From contig NZ_PZZL01000002.1 of assembly GCF_003046185.1 (NCBI RefSeq), forward strand, positions 248,001 through 312,000: a DNA stretch of 64,000 nt, written 5' to 3'. Below are positions 8,428-18,365 of the stretch, piece by piece (the first letter of the stretch is position 1; every line of letters starts with the position of its first letter). The notes below the pieces were generated by a model. It was not told the origin of the DNA and searched no databases. It was given only the letters and a program-made list of their open reading frames with translations. Source of the stretch: Phreatobacter oligotrophus (GTDB lineage Bacteria > Pseudomonadota > Alphaproteobacteria > Rhizobiales > Phreatobacteraceae). A program made the translations under genes and the position numbers.

Positions 8428-8469
8428 CCCGTCACCCCCGGCCGAGCGAAGCGAGGGGAAGGGGGTCCA
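8428..8469 (+). repeat. Intergenic palindromic repeat, family D, copy 1
   Basis: The element has ends CCCGTCACCCCCGGC and GGGAAGGGGGTCCA around a short internal hairpin. Inverted and direct relatives lie at 8896-8979, 41166-41209 and, weaker, 41284-41324. Its right edge abuts the stop codon of the GIY-YIG gene. Confidence 0.8.
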
Positions 8470-8784
8470 CTATCCTGACTGCCCCCGCCCGGCGAGCTCT
8501 TCATGCAGGTCGCGCCATTCAGGATTGCTGCTTTCGATCAACCGGATTTTCCAGGCCCGATTCCAACCCTTGATCTGCTTTTCTCGGGCGATGGCTTCGG
8601 CAACCCTGTCATAAGGTTCCATCCAGACTAGGCGATGGACGGAATAGCGGCGGGTGAAGACAGCTCCCACGCCCGTACGATGCTCGAAAGTGCGGCGGGA
8701 GATGTCATTGGTGACGCCAACGTACAGGGTGCCGTGGCGACGGTTGGCGAGGATGTAGACGTAGAACGGGCCTCTCGATCGCAT
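8470..8784 (-). CDS. GIY-YIG nuclease superfamily protein
   Basis: A compact 104-residue single-domain protein of the small GIY-YIG (UPF0213-like) type. It has YVYILAN and TLYVGVTND (the GIY and YIG elements), the Arg of ISRRTFEHR, a Tyr/Arg-rich centre and the conserved Glu in AEAIAREKQIKGW. The frame is open upstream to 9180, but that extension crosses a repeat and has no homology features; the start at 8784 fits the domain. Family members are structure-selective or non-specific nucleases, often of unknown role. Inverted copies of one repeat flank the gene. Confidence 0.88.
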   Translation of the reverse strand: MRSRGPFYVYILANRRHGTLYVGVTNDISRRTFEHRTGVGAVFTRRYSVHRLVWMEPYDRVAEAIAREKQIKGWNRAWKIRLIESSNPEWRDLHEELAGRGQSG

Positions 8785-9206
8785 ACGAGATCTCGCAACA
8801 GGCTGCCCCAGAGTTACGGCGAAGATAGCCGGGTCAGTCGCCGCCTGATCATCGGGGTGGTTCCTACCCGCCGGACCAGCCGCCCTTGTGAACTCTGGAC
8901 CCCCTTCCCTCGGCCTCAAAGCATCGAGCGAACGCGAGATGCGTTCGCACCTCGCTTTGGGCCTCGCCGGGGGTGACGGCAGTGGTTCCTGCGTAGGCCT
9001 GCGGCCGACCTCTCCCCGCCGGGGAGAGGTTTGGAAGCGCCCGACATGACGGGCACATCGCCAAGGCATCCGCGCCGCCTTTCCGACGCATTCGACCCCC
9101 ATTTCCTTGCATCCCCGCAAGCCCTGCGCGCCCGATTGCCGGTCGCCCTCGCCCCCCGCCTCCGATAGCCTCTGCGACATCGACGCCCCATCCGAGGAGC
9201 CCCGCG
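8785..9206. other. Intergenic region rich in palindromes
   Basis: This gap of about 420 bp separates the leftward GIY-YIG gene from the rightward pirin gene. It contains repeat D copy 2 (8896-8979) and a separate CTCTCCCC/GGGGAGAG palindrome at about 9011-9029. No gene is supported in it. Confidence 0.7.
8896..8979 (-). repeat. Intergenic palindromic repeat, family D, copy 2 (inverted, enlarged loop)
   Basis: Ends TGGACCCCCTTCCC and GCCGGGGGTGACGG are the reverse complement of copy 1. About 40 extra nt in the apical part form a nested hairpin (GCGAACGC/GCGTTCGC). Together with copy 1 it brackets the GIY-YIG gene in inverted orientation. Confidence 0.8.
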
Positions 9207-10124
9207 ATGTCCTTCGCCCCGACGCCTGATCCGACCCCCGGCGACACGCTGTCCTGCGACGCGATCGAGATGCTCATCGTGCCGCGCACCCACGACCTCG
9301 GCGGCTTCACCGTCAGACGCGCCCTGCCCTTCGCCAAGCGCCGCATGGTCGGCCCCTTCATCTTTTTCGACGAGATGGGCCCGGCCGAGTTCAAGGATGG
9401 CGGCGGCATCGACGTGCGGCCCCACCCCCATATCGGCCTGTCCACCGTCACCTATCTGTTCGAGGGCGAGATCCAGCACCGGGATTCCCTCGGCACCTAT
9501 GTTCCGGTGCGGCCGGGCGAGGTGAACCTCATGACCGCCGGTCGCGGCATCGTTCATTCCGAGCGCACCGACCCGGCGCTCAAGGCCTCCGGCCACAAGC
9601 TGCACGGCATCCAGAGCTGGGTCGCCCTGCCAAAGACCCACGAGGAGACGGCTCCGGGCTTCGAGCATGTGGAGGAGCGCGAGCTCCCGGTCATCACCGG
9701 CGAGGGCAAGACCATCCGCGTGGTGATGGGCTCGCTCTATGGCGCGACATCGCCGGTCACGCAGAACTGGCCGACCATCTATGGCGACATCTCCCTGGAG
9801 GCCGGGGCGAAGCTTCCCGTCGATGCCGACACCGAGGAGCGCTGCATCTATGTCGTCTCCGGCGAGATCGACGTCCAGGGCGACCTGTTCCAGCCCGGCC
9901 AGCTGCTGGTGCTGCGCCCCGGCGACCGCATCACGCTCTCGGCCACGCGCCCGGCGCGGCTGATCCTCTGCGGCGGCGCCACCATGGACGGTCCGCGCCT
10001 CATCTGGTGGAACTTCGTCTCCTCCTCCAAGGAGCGGCTGGAACAGGCCAAGGAGGACTGGAAGCAGAAGCGTTTCGACACGGTCCCCGGCGACGAGGAG
10101 GAGTTCATTCCGCTGCCGGAATGA
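9207..10124 (+). CDS. Pirin family protein
   Basis: A bicupin protein of 305 residues. The N-terminal cupin holds the metal motif [18 protein letters not shown] and the following His and Glu; the C-terminal cupin (about residues 180-290) includes [17 protein letters not shown]. Pirins bind Fe and some, such as YhhW, have quercetinase activity; others act as regulators. The start at 9207 has GAGGAG 7 nt upstream. There is no partner gene. The precise function is not deducible. Confidence 0.93.
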   Translation: MSFAPTPDPTPGDTLSCDAIEMLIVPRTHDLGGFTVRRALPFAKRRMVGPFIFFDEMGPAEFKDGGGIDVRPHPHIGLSTVTYLFEGEIQHRDSLGTYVPVRPGEVNLMTAGRGIVHSERTDPALKASGHKLHGIQSWVALPKTHEETAPGFEHVEERELPVITGEGKTIRVVMGSLYGATSPVTQNWPTIYGDISLEAGAKLPVDADTEERCIYVVSGEIDVQGDLFQPGQLLVLRPGDRITLSATRPARLILCGGATMDGPRLIWWNFVSSSKERLEQAKEDWKQKRFDTVPGDEEEFIPLPE

Positions 10125-10320
10125 TTGGCAGGCCAAAGGACGATCGCTTCGCAGCGGCAGGGCCGTCACGCCCCCGTCGCATTGCGCCGGGCGGCGCTGT
10201 GGTGTAACCCGTCCCGCCTACGAGAGCACGCTCAGGCGTGGCGCTCGGCGGGTCCGACATGGCCTTCCCTGCGTAGGAAGCCCTGAGACCGCCCCTGACG
10301 TCCTTGGCCTGGTGAGACGA

Positions 10321-12249
10321 GTGACAGACCGCCCCGACACGCCGCTCCTCGACACGATCCGCATCCCGTCCGACCTGCGCAAGCTGCCTGAACACCAGCT
10401 TAGGCAGGTCGCCGACGAGCTGCGTGCCGAGACCATCTCGGCCGTTTCGGTGACCGGCGGCCATCTCGGCGCGGGCCTTGGCGTCATCGAGCTGACCACG
10501 GCCCTGCACTACGTCTTCGACACGCCCGCCGACCGCATCATCTGGGATGTCGGCCACCAGACCTATCCGCACAAGATCCTCACCGGCCGGCGCGACCGCA
10601 TCCGCACCTTGCGCCAGGGCGGCGGCCTCTCCGGCTTCACCAAGCGCTCGGAGAGCGAGTACGACCCGTTCGGCGCGGCGCATTCCTCGACCTCGATCTC
10701 GGCCGGCCTCGGCATGGCCGTGGCGCGCGACCTCTCCGGCGCGAACACCAATGTCATCGCGGTGATCGGCGACGGCGCCATGTCCGCCGGCATGGCCTAT
10801 GAGGCGATGAACAATGCCGGCGCCCGTCACGAGCGGCTGATCGTCATCCTCAACGACAACGACATGTCGATCGCCCCGCCGGTCGGCGCCATGTCGGCCT
10901 ATCTGGCGCGTCTCGCCTCGGGCAAGACCTATCTGAAGCTGCGCGACATCGGGAAGCAGCTGACGAGCCGCCTCGGCAAGACCATCGACCGCACGGTGAC
11001 TCGGGCGGTGGAGCATGCGCGCGGCTTCGTCACCGGCGGCACGCTGTTCGAGGAGCTGGGCTTCTACTATGTCGGGCCCATCGATGGGCACAATCTCGAT
11101 CACCTGCTCCCCGTGCTGAAGAACGTCCGGGACGCCGATTTCGGGCCGATCCTCGTCCATGTCGTGACGCAGAAGGGCAAGGGCTATGCCCCCGCCGAGG
11201 CCAGCGCCGACAAGTATCATGGCGTGGTGAAGTTCGACGTCGTGACGGGCACGCAGGCCAAGGCCAAGGCCAATGCGCCGAGCTACACCAAGGTCTTCGG
11301 CGAGAGCCTGATCAAGGAAGCCGCCAAGGACGACAAGGTGGTGGCCATCACCGCGGCCATGCCGTCGGGCACCGGCATCGACCTGTTCGAGAAGGTCTAT
11401 CCCGCCCGCACCTTCGATGTCGGCATCGCCGAGCAGCATGCCGTGACCTTCGCGGCGGGCCTCGCGACCGAGGGTTACAAGCCCTTCTGCGCCATCTACT
11501 CGACCTTCCTGCAGCGCGCCTATGACCAGGTGGTGCATGACGTGGCCCTCCAGGGCCTGCCCGTGCGCTTCCCCATCGACCGCGCCGGTCTCGTCGGCGC
11601 CGATGGCGCCACCCATGCCGGCTCCTTCGACGTCGCCTATCTCGGCTGCCTGCCGGGCATGACCATCATGGCCGCGGCCGACGAGGCCGAGCTCGTCCAC
11701 ATGGTCGCGACCGCCGCCGCCTTCGACGAGGGGCCGATCGCCTTCCGCTATCCGCGCGGCGAGGGTGTCGGCGTCGACCTGCCGGCCGAGGGCGTGCCGC
11801 TCGCCATCGGCAAGGGCCGCATCGTCCGCGAGGGCACGCGCATCGCCCTCCTGTCGCTCGGCACCCGCCTCGCCGAATGCCTGCGCGCCGCCGAGGACCT
11901 CGGCGCGCTCGGCCTGTCGACGACCGTGGCCGATGCCCGCTTCGCCAAGCCCCTCGACCTGGACCTCGTCACCCGCCTCGCCCGCGAGCACGAGGTGCTG
12001 ATCACCGTCGAGGAAGGCTCCATCGGCGGCTTCGGCTCCTTCGTGCTGCATGCGCTCTCGGATGCCGGCCTCCTCGACGGGGCCTGCCGCGTCCGCTCGA
12101 TGGTGCTGCCCGACGTCTATCTCGACCATGACAAGCCCGAGGCCATGTATGCGACGGCCGGGCTCGACGCGAAGGGCATCGTCGCCAAGGTCTTCGAGGC
12201 CCTCGGCCGCGGCGCTGTGCCAGCGGTCGGAGGGGTGCTGAGGGCTTGA
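10321..12249 (+). CDS. dxs: 1-deoxy-D-xylulose-5-phosphate synthase
   Basis: The first enzyme of the MEP isoprenoid pathway: it joins pyruvate and glyceraldehyde 3-phosphate with thiamine diphosphate. The 642 residues show the ThDP motif [16 protein letters not shown], the [13 protein letters not shown] segment and the transketolase pyrimidine-domain signature [19 protein letters not shown] at 10321 gives the usual family N-terminus [12 protein letters not shown]; a GTG at 10312 is also possible. It overlaps tlyA by a TTGA stop/start and heads a three-gene operon. Confidence 0.97.
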   Translation: MTDRPDTPLLDTIRIPSDLRKLPEHQLRQVADELRAETISAVSVTGGHLGAGLGVIELTTALHYVFDTPADRIIWDVGHQTYPHKILTGRRDRIRTLRQGGGLSGFTKRSESEYDPFGAAHSSTSISAGLGMAVARDLSGANTNVIAVIGDGAMSAGMAYEAMNNAGARHERLIVILNDNDMSIAPPVGAMSAYLARLASGKTYLKLRDIGKQLTSRLGKTIDRTVTRAVEHARGFVTGGTLFEELGFYYVGPIDGHNLDHLLPVLKNVRDADFGPILVHVVTQKGKGYAPAEASADKYHGVVKFDVVTGTQAKAKANAPSYTKVFGESLIKEAAKDDKVVAITAAMPSGTGIDLFEKVYPARTFDVGIAEQHAVTFAAGLATEGYKPFCAIYSTFLQRAYDQVVHDVALQGLPVRFPIDRAGLVGADGATHAGSFDVAYLGCLPGMTIMAAADEAELVHMVATAAAFDEGPIAFRYPRGEGVGVDLPAEGVPLAIGKGRIVREGTRIALLSLGTRLAECLRAAEDLGALGLSTTVADARFAKPLDLDLVTRLAREHEVLITVEEGSIGGFGSFVLHALSDAGLLDGACRVRSMVLPDVYLDHDKPEAMYATAGLDAKGIVAKVFEALGRGAVPAVGGVLRA

Positions 12250-12983
12250 GCGGCAAACGGGCGCGCGCCGACGTGGTGCTGGTGGAGCGCGGCCATTTCG
12301 ACAGCCGCGCCCGCGCCCAGGAGGCGATCGCCGCGGGCCTCGTGAGCGTCGACGGGCGCGTCCTGCGCAAGGCGTCCGAGACCATCGCCGACGGCGCCGC
12401 CATCACGGCGGAACAGCCCCATCCCTGGGTGTCGCGCGGCGGGGTGAAGCTCGCGGCCGCGCTGGCGGCCTTCGGGGTGAACGCGGCTGGCCGCACCTGC
12501 CTCGATGTCGGCTCCTCCACCGGCGGCTTCAGCCACGTGCTGCTGTCGCAGGGCGCGGCGGGGATCATCGCGGTGGATACCGGCCGCGACCAGTTTCATG
12601 CGAGCCTGCGCGGCGATGCGCGCGTGACGCTGATGGAGGGCACGGATGTGCGCCGCCTCACGCCCGGCGACCTCCCCGCCATCCCCGATCTCGCGGTGAT
12701 CGATGTCAGTTTCATCTCGCTGGCGCTGGTCCTCCCCGCCGCCACGGCGCTTCTGGCGCCCAAGGCGGAGCTGGTGGCGCTGGTGAAGCCGCAATTCGAG
12801 GTCGGCCGCGCCCATGTCGGCAAGAACGGCATCGTCACCGACGCGGCGGCCCGGGGCGTGGCCATCCTCCGGGTGCGTGGCGAGGCCGAGCGGCTCGGCT
12901 GGCGCATCGCGGGCCAGATCGACAGCCCCATCGCCGGCGGCGACGGCAACCGCGAAGTGCTGATCCATGGGGTGCGGCCGTGA
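12246..12983 (+). CDS. tlyA: TlyA family rRNA 2'-O-methyltransferase
   Basis: A 245-residue protein with an N-terminal S4 RNA-binding domain (about residues 5-60, [20 protein letters not shown]) and an FtsJ-like Rossmann methyltransferase ([18 protein letters not shown] binds [20 protein letters not shown] is the family motif). TlyA methylates ribose in rRNA, and in some bacteria this sets capreomycin sensitivity. It starts with TTG overlapping the dxs stop (TTGA), implying translational coupling. It overlaps the next gene by GTGA. Confidence 0.94.
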   Translation: MSGKRARADVVLVERGHFDSRARAQEAIAAGLVSVDGRVLRKASETIADGAAITAEQPHPWVSRGGVKLAAALAAFGVNAAGRTCLDVGSSTGGFSHVLLSQGAAGIIAVDTGRDQFHASLRGDARVTLMEGTDVRRLTPGDLPAIPDLAVIDVSFISLALVLPAATALLAPKAELVALVKPQFEVGRAHVGKNGIVTDAAARGVAILRVRGEAERLGWRIAGQIDSPIAGGDGNREVLIHGVRP

Positions 12984-14200
12984 CGACCACCCGCCTCACC
13001 ATCGCCCATGTCGGCCATCGCGGCGATGGCGTCGCCGAGGGCCGCTTCGTGCCCTACACGCTGCCGGGCGAGGTGGTGGAGGTGGAGGGCGACGAGGAGC
13101 GCGCTGCGCCAGCCACGATCCTCAGCCCCAGCCCCGACCGCGTGTCGCCGCCCTGCCCGCATTTCGGCACCTGTGGCGGCTGCGCCCTGCAGCACTGGGC
13201 CGACGCGCCCTATCTCGCGTGGAAGCGCGATATCGTCGCGGCCACCCTTGGCCAGCATGGCCTCAGGCCGGAGATCGCACCGACCATCGATGCGCGCGGC
13301 ACGGGGCGGCGGCGCGTCACCTTCCATGCGCGCCGCGGCTCCGGCACCCGCCTCGTCGTCGGCTTCGCCGCCGCCCGCAGCCACGCCATCGTGCCGATCG
13401 AGGCCTGCCCGCTGCTGGCGCCATCCCTCGCCAACGCCCTGCCTGCGGCACGGCGCATCGCAACGGCCCTGGAAGGTCTCGGCAAGCCGCTGGACATCCA
13501 GGTGACCGCGGCCTCGCAAGGCCTCGACATGGAGCTGCGCGGCGCCGGCAGGCTCAGCGAGCGCGAGCGCCTCGGCCTCATCGCCGCCGCCAATGCGGCC
13601 GGCCTCGTGCGCCTCACCAATCACGGCGACCTCATCATGCAGCGCGAGGTGCCGAGCATCGTCATCGCCGGCATGGCCGTGCCGCTGCCGGCCGGCGCCT
13701 TCCTGCAGGCGACGGAGGCCGGCGAGGCCGTGCTCTCGGACCTGGTTCTCGCCGGCGTCGGCAAGGCCAGGAGCGTTGCCGACCTCTTCTGCGGCATCGG
13801 CCCCTTCGCGCTGCGCCTCGCGGCCAAGGCGAAGGTGCGCGCGGTCGATTCCGACGCGCCGGCCATCGCCTCCCTCGCCCAGGCGTTGCGCAAGGCGAGC
13901 GGCCTCAAGCCCGTCCAGACGGAAGCCCGCGACCTCTTCCGCCGCCCCCTGCTCGCGGCTGAGCTCAAGGGCCTCGACGCGGTCGTCTTCGACCCGCCGC
14001 GGGCGGGCGCGGAGGCGCAGGTGAAGCTGCTCGCCAAAGCCGATATCGGCCGCATCGTCGCCGTCTCCTGCAATGCCGCGACCTTCGCCCGGGATGCGGC
14101 AATCCTCACCGATGCGGGCTGGACCCTCGGCACGGTGACGCCGGTCGACCAGTTCCGCTGGTCGGCGCATGTGGAACTGGTGGCGACCTTCGAGCGGTGA
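12980..14200 (+). CDS. Class I SAM-dependent RNA m5U methyltransferase (RlmD/TrmA-like)
   Basis: A 406-residue uridine C5 methyltransferase. It has an N-terminal TRAM-like beta domain, a [4Fe-4S] motif (CPHFGTCGGCALQ), the SAM motif DLFCGIGPFALRLA, DPPRAGA, and the nucleophilic Cys in VSCNAATFARD. These make it a homologue of RlmD/RlmCD/TrmA; the exact rRNA or tRNA target cannot be told. GTG at 12980 overlaps the tlyA stop. It is the third gene of dxs-tlyA-methyltransferase. Confidence 0.93.
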   Translation: MTTTRLTIAHVGHRGDGVAEGRFVPYTLPGEVVEVEGDEERAAPATILSPSPDRVSPPCPHFGTCGGCALQHWADAPYLAWKRDIVAATLGQHGLRPEIAPTIDARGTGRRRVTFHARRGSGTRLVVGFAAARSHAIVPIEACPLLAPSLANALPAARRIATALEGLGKPLDIQVTAASQGLDMELRGAGRLSERERLGLIAAANAAGLVRLTNHGDLIMQREVPSIVIAGMAVPLPAGAFLQATEAGEAVLSDLVLAGVGKARSVADLFCGIGPFALRLAAKAKVRAVDSDAPAIASLAQALRKASGLKPVQTEARDLFRRPLLAAELKGLDAVVFDPPRAGAEAQVKLLAKADIGRIVAVSCNAATFARDAAILTDAGWTLGTVTPVDQFRWSAHVELVATFER

Positions 14201-14273
14201 GACCAAGCGCCCTCTCTCGACCTGCACGCCGGAGTTGCTAAGCTGCACCACCGCTGACCCCCGTTGCATGCCC

Positions 14274-15422
14274 ATGATCACGCGCCTCGCCGTCGCCGGA
14301 TACCGATCCCTGCGCGACATCGTCCTCGAAGTCGGGCCACTGACAGTGGTGACGGGAGCCAATGGCTCCGGAAAATCCAGTCTCTATCGGGCCCTGCGAC
14401 TTCTGGCCGATACCGCGCAGGGGCGGGTGATCCAGTCGCTCGCCGGCGAGGGCGGACTATCCTCGACGCTGTGGGCAGGGCCGGAAGCGTTCTCCCGCGA
14501 GGTCAAGGCCGGCATCCATCCGGTGCAGGGCACTCGCCGCAAGGCCCCGATCAGCCTGAGGCTCGGCTTCTCGGGTGACGATTATGGCTATGCCATTGAT
14601 CTGGGGCTCCCCCTGCCCTCGCAGACGCTGTTCGGGCATGACCCGCAGATCAAGGTGGAGAGCCTTTGGACAGGGCCTCGGATGACACGCAACTCGGTGT
14701 TCGCCGAACGCCGTGGCCCCCTCGTCAGGATCCGCGACGAGGCTGGCCGATGGCGTGACGTCTGGACCTCCCTGGCCCCGGTCGACAGCATGATGACCCA
14801 TGCCGCGGACCCGCGCGACGCCCTGGAACTGCTGACCCTGCGCGAGCGGATGCGGTCGTGGCGCTTCTATGACCATTTTCGCACCGACCGCGACGCGCCG
14901 TGTCGGCGCCCTCAGGTCGGCACCTACACCCCGGTTCTCGCCAGCGACGGAGCCGACCTCGCCGCGGCCCTGCAGACGATACGCGAAGTGGGAAGCTCCG
15001 GGGATCTCGACAACACGATCGCGGATGCTTTCCCGGGAAGCACGATCGCTGTCGCGGTCCAGGACGGCTATTTCGAGGTCGAACTGCGCCAGCACGGCCT
15101 GCTGCGTCCTCTGAAGACATCCGAGCTCTCGGATGGCACCCTGCGCTACCTGTTGCTGGCGGCGGCCTTGCTGTCCCCGCGGCCACCGGAATTGATGGTG
15201 CTGAACGAGCCCGAGACGAGCCTGCACCCGACGCTCCTCGCACCGCTGGCCCGGCTGATCAGCAAGGTGTCGGAGACGACCCAGGTCATTGTCGTGTCCC
15301 ACGCCAAAGCCCTCGTCGATGCCCTCGGCCCCGACGCTGTGCGGGTGACGCTCGAGAAGGACTTCGGCGAAACTCAGGTCGCCGATGCCGATCCGCCGCT
15401 GTGGGACTGGCCAAGCCGCTGA
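14274..15422 (+). CDS. AAA family ATPase (AAA_21/AAA_15-like)
   Basis: A 382-residue SMC/ABC-like ATPase. It has Walker A GANGSGKSSL near residue 30, an ABC-type signature SELSDGTLRYLLLAAALL, Walker B MVLNEPETSLHP and the switch His in VIVVSHAKALVD. There is no TOPRIM or nuclease domain, so it is not an intact OLD protein. ATGs at 14268 and 14274 are both possible; the latter gives the typical MITRLAVAGYRSLRD start. Relatives include standalone enzymes and defence ATPases, but no partner effector gene adjoins it. Confidence 0.85.
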   Translation: MITRLAVAGYRSLRDIVLEVGPLTVVTGANGSGKSSLYRALRLLADTAQGRVIQSLAGEGGLSSTLWAGPEAFSREVKAGIHPVQGTRRKAPISLRLGFSGDDYGYAIDLGLPLPSQTLFGHDPQIKVESLWTGPRMTRNSVFAERRGPLVRIRDEAGRWRDVWTSLAPVDSMMTHAADPRDALELLTLRERMRSWRFYDHFRTDRDAPCRRPQVGTYTPVLASDGADLAAALQTIREVGSSGDLDNTIADAFPGSTIAVAVQDGYFEVELRQHGLLRPLKTSELSDGTLRYLLLAAALLSPRPPELMVLNEPETSLHPTLLAPLARLISKVSETTQVIVVSHAKALVDALGPDAVRVTLEKDFGETQVADADPPLWDWPSR

Positions 15423-15437
15423 GCGCGGCTACGGGCG

Positions 15438-16418
15438 CTACGACCTCGGCGCCGCGGCCCTCGCGAGGCGGTCGCGGATGGCCTCGCCCAGACCCTCGCC
15501 GGGGATCGGCATGACGGCGATGCCGCAGGCCGCCGCCGCGTCCAGCGTGCGCAGGTGGCCGAAGAGATTTGCGGCGGCTTCCGCCAGATCACCGGATGGC
15601 GAGAGATTGAGCACGGGCCCGTCGGCGACTGGCACGTCGCGCCCGAAGGCCAGCAGGGCCTCGCCAGGCGCGGGCGCCATGACGTCGAGGCGCAGCCCCG
15701 CCTGCGGCGCATAGTGCGAGGCAAGCATGCCGGGCGCGATGGTGGCCTCGCCGGTGGAGGCGGTGAGCGGCCGGCCGATGACCTTCTCGATCGCCTCGCG
15801 CGGCACGCCGCCCGGCCGCAGCAGGACCGGCGCTCCGCCGAGGCAGGCGACGATGGTGGATTCGACGCCGACCTCGGTCGCCCCGCCATCGACGACCGCA
15901 TCGATGCGGCCATCGAGATCGTCGAGCACATGGTCGGCCGTCGTCGGGCTCACATGGCCGGAGCGGTTCGCCGAGGGCGCGGCGATGGGCCGTCCTGCCG
16001 CCGTCAGCAGGGCCTGCGCCACCGGGTGCGAGGGCACGCGCAGGCCCACCGTGTCGAGGCCGGCGCGGGCGAGGTCCGAGATGCCGGCGCCGGCCGCCAT
16101 GGGCACGACAAGGGTCAGCGGTCCCGGCCAGAAGGCGCGGGCCAGCGCCTCGGCGTCGGCGTCGAACTCGCCCAAGGCCAGCGCCGCCTCCACCGTCGCC
16201 ACATGGGCGATGAGCGGGTTGAAGCTGGGCCGGCCCTTGGCGGCGTAGATGGCGGCAACGGCCCGGCCATCGGTGGCGTCGGCGCCGAGGCCATAGACAG
16301 TCTCGGTCGGGAAGGCGACGAGACCTCCTGCGCGCAGACTATCGGCCGCGGCGGCGATGCCGGCGGCATCGGTTCGCAGGCGCTTCGTGGCGCTGGGATC
16401 CTTCAGCTTGTCGTCCAT
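15438..16418 (-). CDS. L-threonylcarbamoyladenylate synthase, Sua5 type
   Basis: It makes threonylcarbamoyl-AMP from Thr, bicarbonate and ATP for the tRNA t6A37 modification. The 326 residues comprise a YrdC domain (AFPTETVYGLGADA, AAIYAAKGRPSFNPL, APSANRSGHVSPTTA) and the extra C-terminal Sua5 domain (about residues 215-326; PGMLASHYAPQA is the linker motif). The start at 16418 (MDDKLKDPS) fits better than an upstream ATG at 16442. It converges on the AAA ATPase with 15 bp between stops. Confidence 0.95.
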   Translation of the reverse strand: MDDKLKDPSATKRLRTDAAGIAAAADSLRAGGLVAFPTETVYGLGADATDGRAVAAIYAAKGRPSFNPLIAHVATVEAALALGEFDADAEALARAFWPGPLTLVVPMAAGAGISDLARAGLDTVGLRVPSHPVAQALLTAAGRPIAAPSANRSGHVSPTTADHVLDDLDGRIDAVVDGGATEVGVESTIVACLGGAPVLLRPGGVPREAIEKVIGRPLTASTGEATIAPGMLASHYAPQAGLRLDVMAPAPGEALLAFGRDVPVADGPVLNLSPSGDLAEAAANLFGHLRTLDAAAACGIAVMPIPGEGLGEAIRDRLARAAAPRS

Positions 16419-16569
16419 GCGGCGGCGCTTAGCACGCTCCAACCCGAAAACACAGGCCGGACGCGGCAGACAGTTCGTTCATCACACCGTCAAGGCAGGA
16501 TGCTCATCCGTCCGGCGTCCTTGTCGTGAGAATGCACCGGTCCTAGAAACAAGACATTGGAGGAAAGCC

Positions 16570-18354
16570 ATGCCTTATCGCGCGCCCGTCGCCGACATGA
16601 TCGCCACCCTCAAGCATGCCGCCGGTCTCGAACAAGCGCTCGCCGATGGTCTATATGGCGACCTCGGCCTCGACGACATCACCGCCATCCTCGAGGAGGC
16701 CGGCAAGTTTGCTGGTGAGCGCATCGCGCCACTGAACCGTGTCGGCGACCGCGAGGGCGCCCATTTCCACGACGGCCAAGTGACCATGCCGCATGGCTGG
16801 AAGGAGGTCTATTCCGACTGGACCGCCGCCGGATGGAACGGGCTGATGGCCGAGGAAGCCCTGGGTGGCCAGGGCCTGCCCTGCGTCATCAACTCCGCCT
16901 GCCTCGAGATGTGGAACGCCGCATCCGGCGCCTTCGGCCTCGGGCCGCTGCTCACCCAGGGCGCCATCGAGGCGCTGCAGGCCCATGCTGCGCCGGAGCT
17001 GAAGGCCAAGTACCTGCCGAAGATGATCACCGGCGAGTGGACCGGCACGATGAACCTGACGGAGCCGCAGGCCGGCTCCGACCTTTCGGCCCTGCGCAGC
17101 CGCGCCGAGCGCGCGGGCGATGGCACCTATCGCATCACCGGCCAGAAGATCTTCATCACCTATGGCGAGCACGACCTGACGGAGAACATTGTCCATCTGG
17201 TCCTCGCCCGCCTGCCCGATGCGCCTCCCGGTACCAAGGGCATCTCGCTCTTCCTCGTGCCGAAGTTCCTCGTCAACGACGACGGCTCGCTGGGCGCCCG
17301 CAACGATGTCCGCTGCGCCTCCATCGAGCACAAGCTCGGCGTCCACGCCTCGCCCACCTGCACCATGGTCTATGGCGACGAGGGCGGCGCCATCGGCTGG
17401 CTCGTCGGCGAGGAGAACCGCGGCCTCATGGCCATGTTCACCATGATGAACAATGCCCGCCTCGCCGTGGCGCTGCAGGGCGTCTCCATTGCCGAGCGCG
17501 CCACGCAGAAGGCGCTGGCCTTCGCCGCCGAGCGCCGCCAGGGCAAGGCGCCGGGCTGGGAGGCCGAGGGCATGAGCCCGATCATCGAGCATCCCGACGT
17601 GAAGCGCATGCTCGCGACCATGCGGGCCTCGACTCTGGCCTCGCGGGCCATCTGCTACATGCTCGCCGCCGAGATCGACCGCGCCCATCTCGGCCGCACC
17701 CCGGAGGAGCGCAAGGCCGGCCATGCCCGGGCCTCGCTCCTCACCCCCATCGCCAAGGCCTATTCCACCGACATCGGCAACGAGGTCGCCTCGCTCGGCG
17801 TGCAGGTCCATGGCGGCATGGGCTTTGTCGAGGAGACGGGCGCGGCCCAGCACATGCGCGACGCCCGCATCTACGCGATCTACGAGGGCACCAACGGCAT
17901 CCAGGCCATCGACCTCGTCACCCGCAAGATCGGCATCGAGGGCGGCGCGCTGGTCGCCGCCGAGATCGCCCGGATGCGCGGCATCGTCGCCGATGTCGCC
18001 AAGTCCAACGCCGTCGAGTTCGGCCTGACCGCCGCGCGGCTGCGCGAGACGGTGGACGCGCTCGAGACCGCGACGAAGCACCTGCTCGGAGCGCTGGCCA
18101 ATGACCCGGCCGACGCGCAGGCGGGCGCGACTCCCTATACCCGCCTCTTCGGCCTGGCGCTCGGCGGCACGGCGCTGGCCCAGAAGGCGCTGAAGATGCG
18201 CGCCAATGGCGTCTCGGACCTCGCCCGCGCCGAAGCCACGGGCCTTGCCCGCTTCTTCGCCGAGAATATCGCCACCGCCGCCACCGGCCTCGCCGAAACC
18301 GTCGTCACCGGCGGCCACGCGGTGGTCGATCTCGACATCCCGCTCGCCAGCTGA
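16570..18354 (+). CDS. Acyl-CoA dehydrogenase, DmdC-like long form
   Basis: An FAD-dependent acyl-CoA dehydrogenase of 594 residues, the long subfamily that includes 3-methylmercaptopropionyl-CoA dehydrogenase and has an extra N-terminal helix and C-terminal domain. Visible motifs: MNLTEPQAGSDLSALR (FAD/substrate), KIFITYGEHD, and the catalytic-Glu region YAIYEGTNGIQAIDL. The start at 16570 has GGAGG 7 nt upstream. It sits 11 nt before an enoyl-CoA hydratase-like gene, so the two probably perform successive beta-oxidation-type steps. The chain preferred is unknown. Confidence 0.93.
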   Translation: MPYRAPVADMIATLKHAAGLEQALADGLYGDLGLDDITAILEEAGKFAGERIAPLNRVGDREGAHFHDGQVTMPHGWKEVYSDWTAAGWNGLMAEEALGGQGLPCVINSACLEMWNAASGAFGLGPLLTQGAIEALQAHAAPELKAKYLPKMITGEWTGTMNLTEPQAGSDLSALRSRAERAGDGTYRITGQKIFITYGEHDLTENIVHLVLARLPDAPPGTKGISLFLVPKFLVNDDGSLGARNDVRCASIEHKLGVHASPTCTMVYGDEGGAIGWLVGEENRGLMAMFTMMNNARLAVALQGVSIAERATQKALAFAAERRQGKAPGWEAEGMSPIIEHPDVKRMLATMRASTLASRAICYMLAAEIDRAHLGRTPEERKAGHARASLLTPIAKAYSTDIGNEVASLGVQVHGGMGFVEETGAAQHMRDARIYAIYEGTNGIQAIDLVTRKIGIEGGALVAAEIARMRGIVADVAKSNAVEFGLTAARLRETVDALETATKHLLGALANDPADAQAGATPYTRLFGLALGGTALAQKALKMRANGVSDLARAEATGLARFFAENIATAATGLAETVVTGGHAVVDLDIPLAS

Positions 18355-18365
18355 GGAGCCCCGCG

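Noticed and set aside
8785-9180. 132-residue N-terminal extension of the GIY-YIG protein
   Set aside because: It would be translated through a palindromic repeat and resembles no domain; the compact 104-residue form is typical.
14274-15422. AAA ATPase as an antiphage (OLD/Gabija-like) system
   Set aside because: No TOPRIM domain, no adjacent helicase or effector gene, and flanking genes are housekeeping; kept as a plain AAA ATPase.
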